Below, one piece after another: positions 1 through 8,140 of a stretch of DNA of 64,000 nucleotides. The notes beneath the pieces are model-generated. The model had not been told where the DNA came from. It worked only from the letters and a program-made list of their open reading frames with translations, and ran no database searches. Every line of letters begins with the position of its first letter. Position 1 is the stretch's first letter. Source of the stretch: Donghicola mangrovi (GTDB taxonomy: Bacteria; Pseudomonadota; Alphaproteobacteria; Rhodobacterales; Rhodobacteraceae). The stretch lies in contig NZ_JABCJE010000002.1 in the NCBI RefSeq assembly GCF_013377535.1, positions 310,001-374,000 of the forward strand. Direction: 5' to 3'. The position numbers were made by a program, and so were the translations under genes.

Positions 1-675
1 CAGTTGCGGCATGTTGAACCACACATATTGGAGCATGTTGTAAGTCACGGGTAAACCGTGCCAATCGGGAAAGTAATGTTCCAGAAATGTCTGGTCGGTG
101 CGGCGCCAGAACACATCCGGCTGGTCCAGTTCAGCCAGCATCGCCTCATAGGTTTCGGCGCTGGGACGGGCGGTGAAGACGCCGCTGTTCATGCGGTGAA
201 AATCGGCCAGCTCTTCGTAGACATTCGGCGCGGCGCAGAACTGGGGATAGTCGAACAGGGTGTCGATGTTTTGCAGCACCAAGGTGTCCGCATCCAGAAA
301 AACCACCGAAACATAGTCCGTCATCTGCCAGAGGCGCAGTTTAGCAAAGTTGTCTAACGGTGTGTGAAAGCTGGGTTTTTCGCCCTTGGTAAAGGGCGCG
401 GCCCCATGCAGGTTGCGCCGCGCGTGAAGGGTGTTGAACCCTTCGGACGTGGGCAGCAGGTCCACCTGAACCAGCCGTGCGCCCAAGGCCAGAAGCGGTG
501 CGAGGTCGCTTCGCGCGACCCCGCCTGTGTACATTACCACCAGATCGGCCGCCGTTCCCGTCCAGACCAGCGACTGCACCAAGGCCCGCGCCCCCAGCGC
601 ATAATCGGCATTGGTGACCAGCGTCACATAGGCATGTTTGGCACGAGCGGGGCCCGAGGCAGTCAGTCCGTCCAT
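1..675 (-). CDS. sqdD: GT8-family glycosyltransferase (SqdD-like), 3' end cut by window edge
   Basis: A minus-strand frame of 225 codons starts at ATG 675 and stays open to base 1, so the C-terminus lies outside the window. It reads MDGLTASGPARAKHAYVTLV at the start, then a Rossmann-like strand and a DAD triplet (residues 128-130, in VVFLDADT), the metal/nucleotide-sugar DXD motif of GT-A enzymes. A later stretch with HRMNSGVF and DQTFLEHYF matches GT8 (glycogenin/galactinol synthase-like) proteins. Its ATG overlaps the sqdB stop (TAATG), so the two are translationally coupled. In Rhodobacter, sqdD follows sqdB and is proposed to transfer sulfoquinovose in making sulfoquinovosyl diacylglycerol. 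The GT8 assignment is strong; the SqdD name rests mainly on the sqdB neighbour. Confidence 0.8.
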   Translation of the reverse strand, partial: MDGLTASGPARAKHAYVTLVTNADYALGARALVQSLVWTGTAADLVVMYTGGVARSDLAPLLALGARLVQVDLLPTSEGFNTLHARRNLHGAAPFTKGEKPSFHTPLDNFAKLRLWQMTDYVSVVFLDADTLVLQNIDTLFDYPQFCAAPNVYEELADFHRMNSGVFTARPSAETYEAMLAELDQPDVFWRRTDQTFLEHYFPDWHGLPVTYNMLQYVWFNMPQL

Positions 676-1895
676 TAGACCACCGATTTCAGGCGCTTGC
701 CTTCGGGGTCGTGGTTCACGGTGGCCGCGATATCCTTGGTCCATGCGGATACGGCGGGCACGCGGCTGCGGTCGATACGGTGTGCGTATCGTTTCGCGAC
801 CTCGACGACCTCGGACATGAGGCCGGTTTCCAGCGTGATCGGGTTCAGACCCAAGGCTAAAAATTGGTCATTCTTGACGATCAGGTCGTTCTCGGCCGCC
901 TCTTTGCGGGGGTTCGGCAGGTTCATGACCTGCGCACCTGTCAGGCGGGCGATCATGTTGGCCAGATCGCGGACGCGGTGAGTCTCGGTCATCTGGTTGA
1001 AAATCTTGACGCGGTCGCCGTGCTGGGGGGCGTCCGACAGGGCCAGCTCAATGCAGCGGACCGAGTCCTGAATGTGGATGAAGGCGCGGGTCTGACCGCC
1101 GGTGCCGTGAACGGTCAGCGGATAGCCGATCGCCGCCTGAATCAGGAAGCGGTTCAGGACTGTGCCGTAGTCGCCGTCATAGTCGAAACGGTTGATCAGC
1201 TGCTCATGGCGACGAGTCTGCTCGGTGTGGGTGCCCCAGACGATGCCTTGGTGCAGGTCGGTGATCCGCAGGCCGTCGTTCTGCGCGTAGAACTGGAACA
1301 GGATTTGGTCCAGCGACTTGGTCATATGGTAAACCGAGCCGGGACGGGTGGGGTACAGGATTTCCAGCCCCTTCTTCTCGCCTGCGAGGTTCTCGATCTC
1401 GACGTCCAGATAGCCTTCGGGGATGGCCGCGCCGACGCTGGAGTAACCATAAACGCCCATGGTCCCGAGGTGGACGATATGCGGGTCAATGCCCGACTCC
1501 ACCACAGCGGCCAGCAGGTTGTGGGTGGCGCTGACGTTGTTGTTGACGGTGTAGACCTTGTGACGGTCGGTCTTCATCGAGTAGGGCGCGGCGCGCTGTT
1601 CGGCAAAGTGGATGATCGCCTCGGGCTGGTATTCGACCAGCCACGCCTTCAGGCGCTCGTATTCTTTGGCCAGATCCAGCAGGTGGAATTTCAGAGTGCG
1701 GCCGGTGACCTCTTTCCAGATGCGGCAGCGTTCCTGAATCGAATCCATCGGGGTCAGAGACTGGACACCCAATTCGGTGTCGATCCAGCGGCGCGACAGG
1801 TTGTCGATGATGTGCACATCGTGTCCCAGATCGGACAGGTGCAACACAGTGGGCCAGCCTACGAAACCGTCTCCGCCAAGTACCGCGATCTTCAT
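675..1895 (-). CDS. sqdB: UDP-sulfoquinovose synthase
   Basis: This cytoplasmic NAD-dependent extended SDR enzyme makes UDP-sulfoquinovose from UDP-glucose and sulfite, the head-group donor for sulfolipid. The N-terminus carries the dinucleotide motif VLGGDGFVGW (residues 5-14). The active-site set is visible as T145 (in GTMGVYG) and the Tyr-x-x-x-Lys pair Y189/K193 (in SVYHMTKS). At 406 residues it has the family's usual length. I chose ATG 1895 (MKIAVLGG) because GAAGGA lies 9 nt upstream; an in-frame ATG at 1916 adds seven residues but separates the motif from its usual N-terminal position. It is first in an operon with the GT8 gene. Confidence 0.93.
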   Translation of the reverse strand: MKIAVLGGDGFVGWPTVLHLSDLGHDVHIIDNLSRRWIDTELGVQSLTPMDSIQERCRIWKEVTGRTLKFHLLDLAKEYERLKAWLVEYQPEAIIHFAEQRAAPYSMKTDRHKVYTVNNNVSATHNLLAAVVESGIDPHIVHLGTMGVYGYSSVGAAIPEGYLDVEIENLAGEKKGLEILYPTRPGSVYHMTKSLDQILFQFYAQNDGLRITDLHQGIVWGTHTEQTRRHEQLINRFDYDGDYGTVLNRFLIQAAIGYPLTVHGTGGQTRAFIHIQDSVRCIELALSDAPQHGDRVKIFNQMTETHRVRDLANMIARLTGAQVMNLPNPRKEAAENDLIVKNDQFLALGLNPITLETGLMSEVVEVAKRYAHRIDRSRVPAVSAWTKDIAATVNHDPEGKRLKSVV

Positions 1896-2016
1896 GAAAT
1901 TCTTTCCTTCGGACATAAATTCGGAATGAAAAACCTATATAAGTAAAGAGCCTAGCATTTGTGACAGTGAGGCAAAGCTAATGTGACATGCGCCGGTGAT
2001 GCCTCACGCGAAAATG

Positions 2017-2041
2017 AAAAAAGCCGCCCCGAGGGACGGCT
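2017..2041 (-). terminator. Rho-independent terminator of the mepK-like gene
   Basis: On the minus strand AGCCGTCC-CTCG-GGGCGGCT forms an 8-bp stem with a 4-nt loop (2022-2041), followed by a run of five to six U. It lies 28 bp after the stop of the YcbK/MepK-like gene and separates it from sqdB. Confidence 0.8.
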
Positions 2042-2069
2042 TGTGAACTGTTCGGTGGGGTGGGGCAGA

Positions 2070-2630
2070 TCAGCTGCCCCAGTGGCGGACGTCGCCGCAA
2101 TCCATGTGAACGAAGTTCGACTTGCTGTACTTGCCGACGCCACCTGCGTTGCAGGCAGCTGCCGCTTTGGCCATCTGGCCAACCGAGCGCGACGCCAGTC
2201 GCAGGTCGGCGGCTTGGCCGCGCATGTGCAGCGAGTTCTTGGCAACGCCAGACGATTTCGAGCGCAGCATGTTGTTGGTCTGCGGGCTGCGGTAGCCCGA
2301 AAGCAACATGTAGGGCTCGCTCACGTCGAGAAGACGGTGGGTTGCCGAAACGATATCAATAGTACGAGGGTCGATCACCTTGGTGGTGTTGGTGCGCCAG
2401 TCGCGCATAAAGTAGGTAATCTCGTCCAACGCTTCGGGGATGTATTCCCCTTCGATCCAGTAGATCGTATTCACTTTCTCGCCGGTACGACCGGAATAAA
2501 GTTGCACACGACGAATATCGCCGGCGCCACGCAGCAAACCAAACGCGTTCGAGTAAGTGGGCGCAGCAGCCACAGCCGTCGCAGCGAAGGCTTGTAGCAA
2601 CCCACGGCGAGTCACATTCGTGATCGTCAT
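2070..2630 (-). CDS. YcbK/DUF882-family murein endopeptidase (MepK-like)
   Basis: Exported M15-superfamily metallopeptidase of the DUF882 family; the E. coli member MepK (YcbK) cuts peptide crosslinks, including 3-3 links, in peptidoglycan. A twin-arginine signal (TRRGLLQAF, residues 7-15) ends near AYSNA-type residues about position 28. Zinc-site residues are visible in NSLHMRGQAADLRL (His and Asp) and SNFVHMDCG (second His). Start MTITNV (2630) places the twin arginines near the N-terminus; the ATG at 2648 adds six residues and cannot be excluded. The gene is divergent from the L,D-transpeptidase at 2922, the enzyme class that makes the 3-3 crosslinks MepK cleaves. Confidence 0.85.
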   Translation of the reverse strand: MTITNVTRRGLLQAFAATAVAAAPTYSNAFGLLRGAGDIRRVQLYSGRTGEKVNTIYWIEGEYIPEALDEITYFMRDWRTNTTKVIDPRTIDIVSATHRLLDVSEPYMLLSGYRSPQTNNMLRSKSSGVAKNSLHMRGQAADLRLASRSVGQMAKAAAACNAGGVGKYSKSNFVHMDCGDVRHWGS

Positions 2631-2921
2631 TTTGCCTGTCCCATTCATTAGGTTCCGCGTTTCGCGGATTTTTGATACATCCCCAGATGTGCAACTCTTA
2701 TGGCATAGTTACCGAAGCGGACCAAGCTTGGATTCAATTTGGTTCCCTTCGGCTGCACAACATGGGCGTTTTTTTGCTCAAACACTGTTGATTGTGACCC
2801 AAAGTATACAAGGTTCGGTTAATTCCATTCCGGTATGCCGTTTGTTTCTTTTGTGAATGGACAAACCCTGTCACGACACTGACATTAGTGTGAACATTTT
2901 CAGAACTGCAAAGGACGTGCC

Positions 2922-4529
2922 ATGCTAGCGCAATTGGCGAGAAAAATGGTGCGGCTACAGCTGGTATTTGCTGTGCTGGCCCTTGTCTTTGCGGGTTTCG
3001 GGGCTCCGGCCCATGCGCAGAGCGCAGCAATTAAACAAGCAATTGCCGAGGCTTCCGCGAATGACGAAGATATTGCCGCGTATTATCGCGACAACGGTTT
3101 CGATCCGATCTGGATCGGGCGGGGCAAAAATGCCCGCCGCCTAGAGGCGCTTTTCGAGGCGCTCGAACAATCCGGCAGCCACGGGCTGCCCACGTCGTCG
3201 TACAAAATCGACCAGCTCAAAGCTGAAATCTCTGCTGCCAAGACGGCCCGTCAGGTAGGCAACATCGAAGTCGCCCTGAGCGAGATATTTTTGCGATACG
3301 CCACGAACCTGCAAACCGGTGTGCTGGTGCCCCGCCGCATTGATCCCCTGATCGTGCGCGAGGTTCCGTACCGTGCGCGCAAGTCCTATCTCGAGTCGCT
3401 GGTCAAATCGACGCCGCGTCCGTTCTTCCGTGCGCTGGCTCCGCAGACCCAGGAATACAACCGCCTCTTCGCCGTTAAGGCCGATCTGGAGCTGGCTGTG
3501 GGCCGCGGTGACTGGGGCCAGAAGGTGCCCGGCGCGCTGAAGCCCGGTGCGGGCGGCAACAGCGTTGCGATCCTGCGCAACCGTCTGCAGGCGATGGGCT
3601 ACTTGGGCCGTACCGCTACTACCACCTATGACGCCTCGATCCAGCAGGCGGTTCAGGTATTCCAGATGGATCACGGCCTGACCGCAGATGGCGTGGCCGG
3701 TCCCGCCACCATCGACGAGATCAACAAGCAGGCGGCGGACCGTCTGGCTTCGGTCATCGTTGCGATGGAGCGCGAGCGTTGGCTGAACAAGGAACGCGGC
3801 GCTCGCCACGTTCTGGTGAACATCACCGACTTCACCGCCAAGATCATCGACAACGACAAGGTCACCTTCGAGACCCGCTCGGTTGTGGGCGCGAACTCGG
3901 ACGACCGCCGCACGCCGGAATTCTCGGACGTGATGGAGATGGTTGTGGTGAACCCCTCGTGGAACGTGCCCCGGTCGATCACGGTCAAGGAATACCTGCC
4001 CATGCTCAAGGCCAACCCGAACGCGGTCGGTCATCTGAAGCTGGTGGACAACCGTGGCCGTGTGGTGGCCCGTAACGGCGTGAACTTTGCCCAGTACGAC
4101 GCCAAGACCTTTCCCTTCAGCCTGAAGGAACCGCCGAGCGATGGTAACGCGCTGGGTCAGGTGAAATTCCTGTTCCCCAACCCGTACAATATCTATCTGC
4201 ATGATACTCCGGCGAAGAACCTGTTCGGTCGCGAAGTGCGCGCTTACTCGCACGGCTGCATCCGTCTGGGCCAACCCTTCGACTTTGCTTATGCGCTGCT
4301 GGCTGCCCAAGAGGCCGATCCGCAGGGCTATTTCCAGAGCGTACTGAAGACCGGTCGGGAAACCACCATCAGCCTCAAGCAGCCGATCCCCGTGCACCTG
4401 ATCTATCGCACGGCGTTCACCTCGTCCAAGGGTCACGTCCAGTACCGACGCGACGTCTATGGCCGAGACGCCAAGATCTGGAACGCCCTTGCGCAGCGGG
4501 GGGTGGTACTGCGCGGCATTCAGGGCTAG
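2922..4529 (+). CDS. ldtD: L,D-transpeptidase, YcbB/LdtD type
   Basis: Periplasmic enzyme that forms 3-3 (mDAP-mDAP) peptidoglycan crosslinks. Order of parts: signal peptide (1-33, ends AHAQS), an N-terminal scaffold, a PG_binding_1 repeat (about 213-265, with LRNRLQAMGYLG and DGVAGPATI), then the YkuD catalytic domain from about residue 295. The catalytic motif SHGCIRL has His444, Gly445 and Cys446. At 535 residues it is close to E. coli LdtD in length and layout. AAGGA lies 8 nt before the ATG. It is first in a run with lpxD (36-bp gap), ACP and ketosynthase, ended by the terminator near 7190, so it is probably cotranscribed with lipid A genes. Confidence 0.92.
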   Translation: MLAQLARKMVRLQLVFAVLALVFAGFGAPAHAQSAAIKQAIAEASANDEDIAAYYRDNGFDPIWIGRGKNARRLEALFEALEQSGSHGLPTSSYKIDQLKAEISAAKTARQVGNIEVALSEIFLRYATNLQTGVLVPRRIDPLIVREVPYRARKSYLESLVKSTPRPFFRALAPQTQEYNRLFAVKADLELAVGRGDWGQKVPGALKPGAGGNSVAILRNRLQAMGYLGRTATTTYDASIQQAVQVFQMDHGLTADGVAGPATIDEINKQAADRLASVIVAMERERWLNKERGARHVLVNITDFTAKIIDNDKVTFETRSVVGANSDDRRTPEFSDVMEMVVVNPSWNVPRSITVKEYLPMLKANPNAVGHLKLVDNRGRVVARNGVNFAQYDAKTFPFSLKEPPSDGNALGQVKFLFPNPYNIYLHDTPAKNLFGREVRAYSHGCIRLGQPFDFAYALLAAQEADPQGYFQSVLKTGRETTISLKQPIPVHLIYRTAFTSSKGHVQYRRDVYGRDAKIWNALAQRGVVLRGIQG

Positions 4530-4565
4530 ATCAGTTCCCGGAACCAACCTCCGGGAGCCCCTGAA

Positions 4566-5657
4566 ATGACCTATACTCTTGCAGAAATTGCCGCCGCCTT
4601 GGGCGTTGAGGTTCAGGGCGACGGCAGCATCCAGATCGACCGCGTGTCAGAGCCCGCTACGGCCGGCTCGTGGGATCTGGCGCTGGCGATGAAGCCGGAT
4701 TTTGCCGAACAGATTGGAAACGGCGCTGCGCAGGCGGCCTTGCTGTGGCAGGGCGCTGACTGGCAAAGCTATGGCCTGAAGGGCGCGATCATGATGGATC
4801 GCCCGCGCTTTGGCATGGCGCAGCTGTCTGCGATGATGGATCAGGGGCAGGGCTATGCCGCTGGCATTCACCCCACCGCCATCATCGATCCGACCGCCGA
4901 ATTGGGCGAGAACGTCTCGGTCGGGCCGTTTACCCTGATCGGGGCTGGCACCGTGATCGGCGCCAATTCCGTGATTGCCAGCCACGTCACCATCGCGCCC
5001 CGCGTGCGGATCGGCGAAGGCGCCTTGATCCATCCCGGCGTGCGCATCATGGCCAACACCACCATCGGCGCCCGCGCGATCCTGCATGGGAACGTGGTGA
5101 TCGGTGGCGATGGGTTTTCCTTTGTCACACCCGAGAAATCGGCGGTGGAACAAGTGCGCAGCACCCTTGGCGACAGCACCGGCACCCGCGCGCAGGCTTG
5201 GGCGCGGATTGCCTCCCTTGGCGGGGTCGAGATTGGTGACGATGTCGAGGTCGGCGCGAATTCGACCATTGATCAGGGGTCTGTTCGGGCGACCCGCGTG
5301 GGCAGTGGCACCAAGATCGATAACCTTGTTCAGGTCGGCCATAACGTGGTTATCGGGCACGACTGTTTGCTGTGTGCGCAGGCGGCGGTGGCCGGATCGA
5401 CCGTCATCGGCAACAACTGCGTTCTGGGGGGCAAGTCCGGCGTGGCCGACAACATCCAGATCGGCGACAACGTGATTATCGGCGCGGCCTCGGCTGTGCT
5501 ATCGAATGTGCCTGCGGGACGGGCGATGTTGGGCTATCCTGCGGTCAAGATGGACACCCATATCGAGACCTACAAAGCCTTGCGCCGCCTGCCGCGACTC
5601 TTGCGCGAATTTACCGACCTTAAGAAAACTGTTTCAAAAAACGGGTTAAGTGACTAG
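4566..5657 (+). CDS. lpxD: UDP-3-O-(3-hydroxyacyl)glucosamine N-acyltransferase
   Basis: Third enzyme of lipid A synthesis; it transfers a 3-hydroxyacyl chain from ACP to the 2-amino group of UDP-3-O-acylglucosamine. It shows the N-terminal uridine-binding domain (1-100) and a long left-handed beta helix of hexapeptide repeats (about 101-330, e.g. VSVGPFTLIGAGTVIG). The catalytic histidine is H259 in DNLVQVGHNVVIG. At 363 residues it is normal for LpxD. The gene sits between ldtD and an ACP gene rather than in a bamA-fabZ-lpxA-lpxB cluster, so it could be the only LpxD or a second copy; the window cannot tell. Confidence 0.92.
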   Translation: MTYTLAEIAAALGVEVQGDGSIQIDRVSEPATAGSWDLALAMKPDFAEQIGNGAAQAALLWQGADWQSYGLKGAIMMDRPRFGMAQLSAMMDQGQGYAAGIHPTAIIDPTAELGENVSVGPFTLIGAGTVIGANSVIASHVTIAPRVRIGEGALIHPGVRIMANTTIGARAILHGNVVIGGDGFSFVTPEKSAVEQVRSTLGDSTGTRAQAWARIASLGGVEIGDDVEVGANSTIDQGSVRATRVGSGTKIDNLVQVGHNVVIGHDCLLCAQAAVAGSTVIGNNCVLGGKSGVADNIQIGDNVIIGAASAVLSNVPAGRAMLGYPAVKMDTHIETYKALRRLPRLLREFTDLKKTVSKNGLSD

Positions 5658-5689
5658 ATCGCCATTGTGCCAACAAGAAGGGCAAACCC

Positions 5690-5947
5690 ATGAGTGTTAA
5701 GGACAAAGTTATCGCAATCATCGCCGAGCAGGCGGTTCTGGAACCCTCTGACGTGACCGAGGACAGCTCGCTCGAGGATCTGGGCATCGACAGCATGGGT
5801 CTGGTCGAAAGCATCTTCGCCATCGAAGAAGCCTTTGATATTTCTGTGCCTTTCAACGCCAACGATCCGTCGGAAAGTGACTTTGACATCAGCTCGGTCA
5901 GCGCCATTATCGCGGCCGTAGAAAAGCTGGTTGCGGAGCAAGCGTGA
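5690..5947 (+). CDS. Acyl carrier protein
   Basis: 85-residue acidic four-helix carrier protein. The phosphopantetheine site is Ser35 in LGIDSMGLVE. It lies 32 bp after lpxD and overlaps the next ketosynthase gene by 4 bp (GTGA), so the three probably act together. The motif and the spacing to acidic helix II fit an ACP for fatty-acid-like chains. It is shorter and different from the rhizobial long-chain AcpXL, and it is probably not the housekeeping AcpP, which normally sits with fabG and fabF. A role as a specialised carrier for lipid A or another acyl chain is inference. Confidence 0.88.
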   Translation: MSVKDKVIAIIAEQAVLEPSDVTEDSSLEDLGIDSMGLVESIFAIEEAFDISVPFNANDPSESDFDISSVSAIIAAVEKLVAEQA

Positions 5948-7152
5948 GACGGGTCGTCATTACCGGCGCGGGCACGATCAACCCCTTAGGGAGCGACGTG
6001 CCCAAAACCATGGAAGCCATGCGCGAAGGGCGCTGTGGCATTTCCGAATTGAATATCCGTGATATCGACCGTCTTGCGATCCGCATCGGCGGCCAGATCC
6101 ATGATTATCACCCCGAGGATCGCTGGAACCGCCAGCAGATCGCCCTTTATGACCGCTACACCCAGTTCGCCCTGATCGCTGCCCAAGAGGCTGTGGCCCA
6201 GTCGGGTCTGACCTTTAGCGGTGATCTGGCGGCGCATTCGGGCGTGGTGCTGGGAACAGCGGGCGGCGGCTTACAAACCTCGGACGAGAATTACCGCACG
6301 GTCTACGAAGAGGGTAAGAACCGCGTTCACCCCTTTGTCGTGCCCAAGTTAATGAACAACGCGGCGGCCAGCCACATTTCGATGGAATATAACCTCAAGG
6401 GGCCGTCGTTTACCGTGGCGACCGCCTGCGCGAGTTCCAACCACGCGATGGGTCAGGCGTTTCACATGATCCGGTCGGGCATGTCGGACGCGATGCTGAC
6501 CGGCGGGTCGGAATCCATGCTATGCTTTGGCGGCCTGAAGGCGTGGGAAGGTTTGCGCGTGATGTCCAAAGACGCGTGCCGTCCGTTCTCGGCCAACCGC
6601 AACGGGATGGTTCAGGGCGAAGGCGCGGCGATTTTTGTGTTCGAGGAATACGAACACGCCAAGAAGCGCGGCGCAGAAATTCTGTGCGAAGTCAGTGGCT
6701 TCGCGATGACTTCTGATGCGGGCGATATCGTCATGCCGTCCAAACAGGGCGCGGCACGGGCGATTTCGGGGGCGTTGGCGGACGGGCGGATCAACAAATC
6801 CGAGGTCGGCTATATCAACGCCCACGGCACCGGCACCGCCGCGAACGACAAAACCGAATGCGCGGCAGTGGCGGATGTGTTCGGCCATCACGCGGATGAT
6901 CTGATGATCTCGTCTACCAAGTCGATGCACGGTCACCTGATCGGCGGCACCGGCGCGGTGGAGCTCCTGGCTTGCATCATGGCCCTGCGCGACGGGGTGA
7001 TCGCCCCGACCATCGGTTACGAGGAACCGGACCCCGAATGCGCGCTGGACGTGGTTCCCAATGAATCGCGCGATGCCAAGGTCGAGGTCGTGCTGTCGAA
7101 CGCCTTTGCCTTTGGCGGGCTGAACGCGGTTCTGGCCCTGCGCAAACACTGA
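5944..7152 (+). CDS. Beta-ketoacyl-ACP synthase II (FabF-like)
   Basis: Condensing enzyme of the thiolase fold, 402 residues, that extends an acyl chain with malonyl-ACP. The catalytic triad is visible: Cys162 (TVATACASSNHA), His294 (INAHGTGT) and His331 (KSMHGHLIGGTG), with the conserved Lys326. The start codon is GTG at 5944, overlapping the ACP stop (GTGA), a sign of translational coupling. There is no ketoreductase or dehydratase beside it, so the ACP-ketosynthase pair must borrow the housekeeping FabG/FabZ. It may elongate a special acyl chain for lipid A together with LpxD, but this is inferred from position only. Confidence 0.9.
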   Translation: MRRVVITGAGTINPLGSDVPKTMEAMREGRCGISELNIRDIDRLAIRIGGQIHDYHPEDRWNRQQIALYDRYTQFALIAAQEAVAQSGLTFSGDLAAHSGVVLGTAGGGLQTSDENYRTVYEEGKNRVHPFVVPKLMNNAAASHISMEYNLKGPSFTVATACASSNHAMGQAFHMIRSGMSDAMLTGGSESMLCFGGLKAWEGLRVMSKDACRPFSANRNGMVQGEGAAIFVFEEYEHAKKRGAEILCEVSGFAMTSDAGDIVMPSKQGAARAISGALADGRINKSEVGYINAHGTGTAANDKTECAAVADVFGHHADDLMISSTKSMHGHLIGGTGAVELLACIMALRDGVIAPTIGYEEPDPECALDVVPNESRDAKVEVVLSNAFAFGGLNAVLALRKH

Positions 7153-7173
7153 TCAATCACAGATTAACAAACG

Positions 7174-7203
7174 AAAAAGGCCGCCCCGAAACAGGGCGGC
7201 CTT
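7174..7203. terminator. Bidirectional terminator between ketosynthase and ialB-family gene
   Basis: A 10-bp stem (7177-7186 with 7194-7203, GGCCGCCC core) has a 7-nt loop. On the minus strand it is followed by five U, ideal for the ialB-family gene; on the plus strand the tail is CUUCUG, weaker. Confidence 0.75.
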
Positions 7204-7227
7204 CTGCATTTCCAACTGCGCGATGGA

Positions 7228-7821
7228 TTAGCGCGCGGGAATGGTGGCGAACGCGTCGGTGAAGCCCGACAGCGACAGGCCCAGTTTAACCTGCTGATCG
7301 GGGGCCACGCGGGGCACGATCACCAGGGTCGCAACTTTGCCCTTCTTGAAGCTCTCGATTTCGGCAGCGGTGAAACCGATCTGCGCGAAGCAGCCCTGAC
7401 GGGTGCAGAAGCGGAAGGGGTACTTCTTGGCCGCGCCACCGTCGATCGAGATCATCAGCTGTTCGGTCAGCAGAGTGTCCAGCGGGGTCGCGATGGTCGC
7501 GCCTGCAACGGCTGGCTGGCCGTCGGGCAGTTTGAACATGCTGACTTCGGCGACAGAGTTGCCGTCCTGATCGTTCAGCATCTGGTTCATTTCACAGGGG
7601 TCTTGCTCTGCTTCGGTGCGCAGGCAGCGGATGGTCCAGTCGCCTTTGGTTTCGGCGTCATAGGTGGTGCCCAGCGCATTGCCGTCGGCATCCACTTTTT
7701 CACCAAGGTCCACCTGGGTTTGCGCGCTGCCCTCGGCGGGTGCGGCGGCATCCTGGGCCAACACGGGCGTGCCAAGGGCAAGGAGGGCGGCCAGGGTTAG
7801 GCTCAGATAGGATTTGGGCAT
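7228..7821 (-). CDS. Invasion-associated locus B (IalB) family protein
   Basis: Exported protein of 197 residues with a signal peptide ending VLAQ (about residue 22), an Ala/Pro-rich linker, then the IalB domain. Four cysteines in two pairs (TIRCL / DPCEMN and FRFCTRQGC) suggest disulfides in the periplasm. The family is named after Bartonella IalB, involved in erythrocyte invasion, but it is widespread in free-living Rhodobacteraceae where its role is unknown. It is a single-gene unit with its own terminator and converges on the ketosynthase gene. Confidence 0.85.
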   Translation of the reverse strand: MPKSYLSLTLAALLALGTPVLAQDAAAPAEGSAQTQVDLGEKVDADGNALGTTYDAETKGDWTIRCLRTEAEQDPCEMNQMLNDQDGNSVAEVSMFKLPDGQPAVAGATIATPLDTLLTEQLMISIDGGAAKKYPFRFCTRQGCFAQIGFTAAEIESFKKGKVATLVIVPRVAPDQQVKLGLSLSGFTDAFATIPAR

Positions 7822-7962
7822 TGTCTTCCCCGTTTATCACGAATTGCTCGGGTCATGACCTAACACGGCAGGACACGGTATGGCAGTGCGGAATCCATGA
7901 AAATCTTTGTGATGGCAGGGTTTCGCCGCTGTAACATTTGAGCGGCAAGGGCCTGAAAATAA

Positions 7963-7992
7963 GAAAGGAGACCGTAGGTCTCCTTTCATTTT
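7963..7992 (+). terminator. Orphan Rho-independent terminator, possible sRNA 3' end
   Basis: A perfect 11-bp stem, GAAAGGAGACC with GGTCTCCTTTC (7963-7973 and 7977-7987), has a 3-nt loop and then AUUUUU. No plus-strand gene ends upstream, because the ketosynthase has its own terminator 770 bp before. A smaller hairpin (GCCGCT...AGCGGC, about 7925-7945) sits just upstream, which would fit a short structured RNA starting near 7880. Confidence 0.55.
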
Positions 7993-8110
7993 TGCTCCCT
8001 GTCGGACTGGCCGACTTAGTAATTGCCCAAACGCTACGAAGTCCGTCGGGGATCGTCAACAGATAAACATCGCTTATGTGCAACAATCTTGATCTTGATA
8101 GGTAAAATGT

Positions 8111-8140
8111 AAAAAAGCCGCGCCTTATCAAGGGCGCGGC
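8111..8140 (-). terminator. Orphan Rho-independent terminator on the minus strand
   Basis: On the minus strand GCCGCGCC-8 nt-GGCGCGGC (8117-8140) is followed by six U. Upstream in that direction lies only the 5' end of the plus-strand HerA-like gene, so the transcript it would end is an antisense or small RNA. Just before the stem the minus strand reads UUUUUUCCUCCCUGUUGG, an anti-Shine-Dalgarno-like stretch. Confidence 0.5.

Noticed and set aside
864-1946. Long plus-strand open frame opposite sqdB
   Set aside because: It is the antisense shadow of sqdB, which shows clear motifs; high GC keeps opposite frames open.
2654-2675. TCCGCG-TTT-CGCGGA followed by ATTTTTG, plus-strand terminator look-alike between mepK and ldtD
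   Set aside because: Short 6-bp stem in a divergent promoter region with no plus-strand gene ending there; too weak to list.
3141-4547. 468-codon minus-strand frame opposite the L,D-transpeptidase
   Set aside because: Shadow of ldtD; the protein is low-complexity and has no family features.
7899-7943. 14-codon frame MKIFVMAGFRRCNI before a terminator, as a possible attenuator leader peptide
   Set aside because: No run of a regulatory amino acid, no good ribosome site and no downstream biosynthetic gene.
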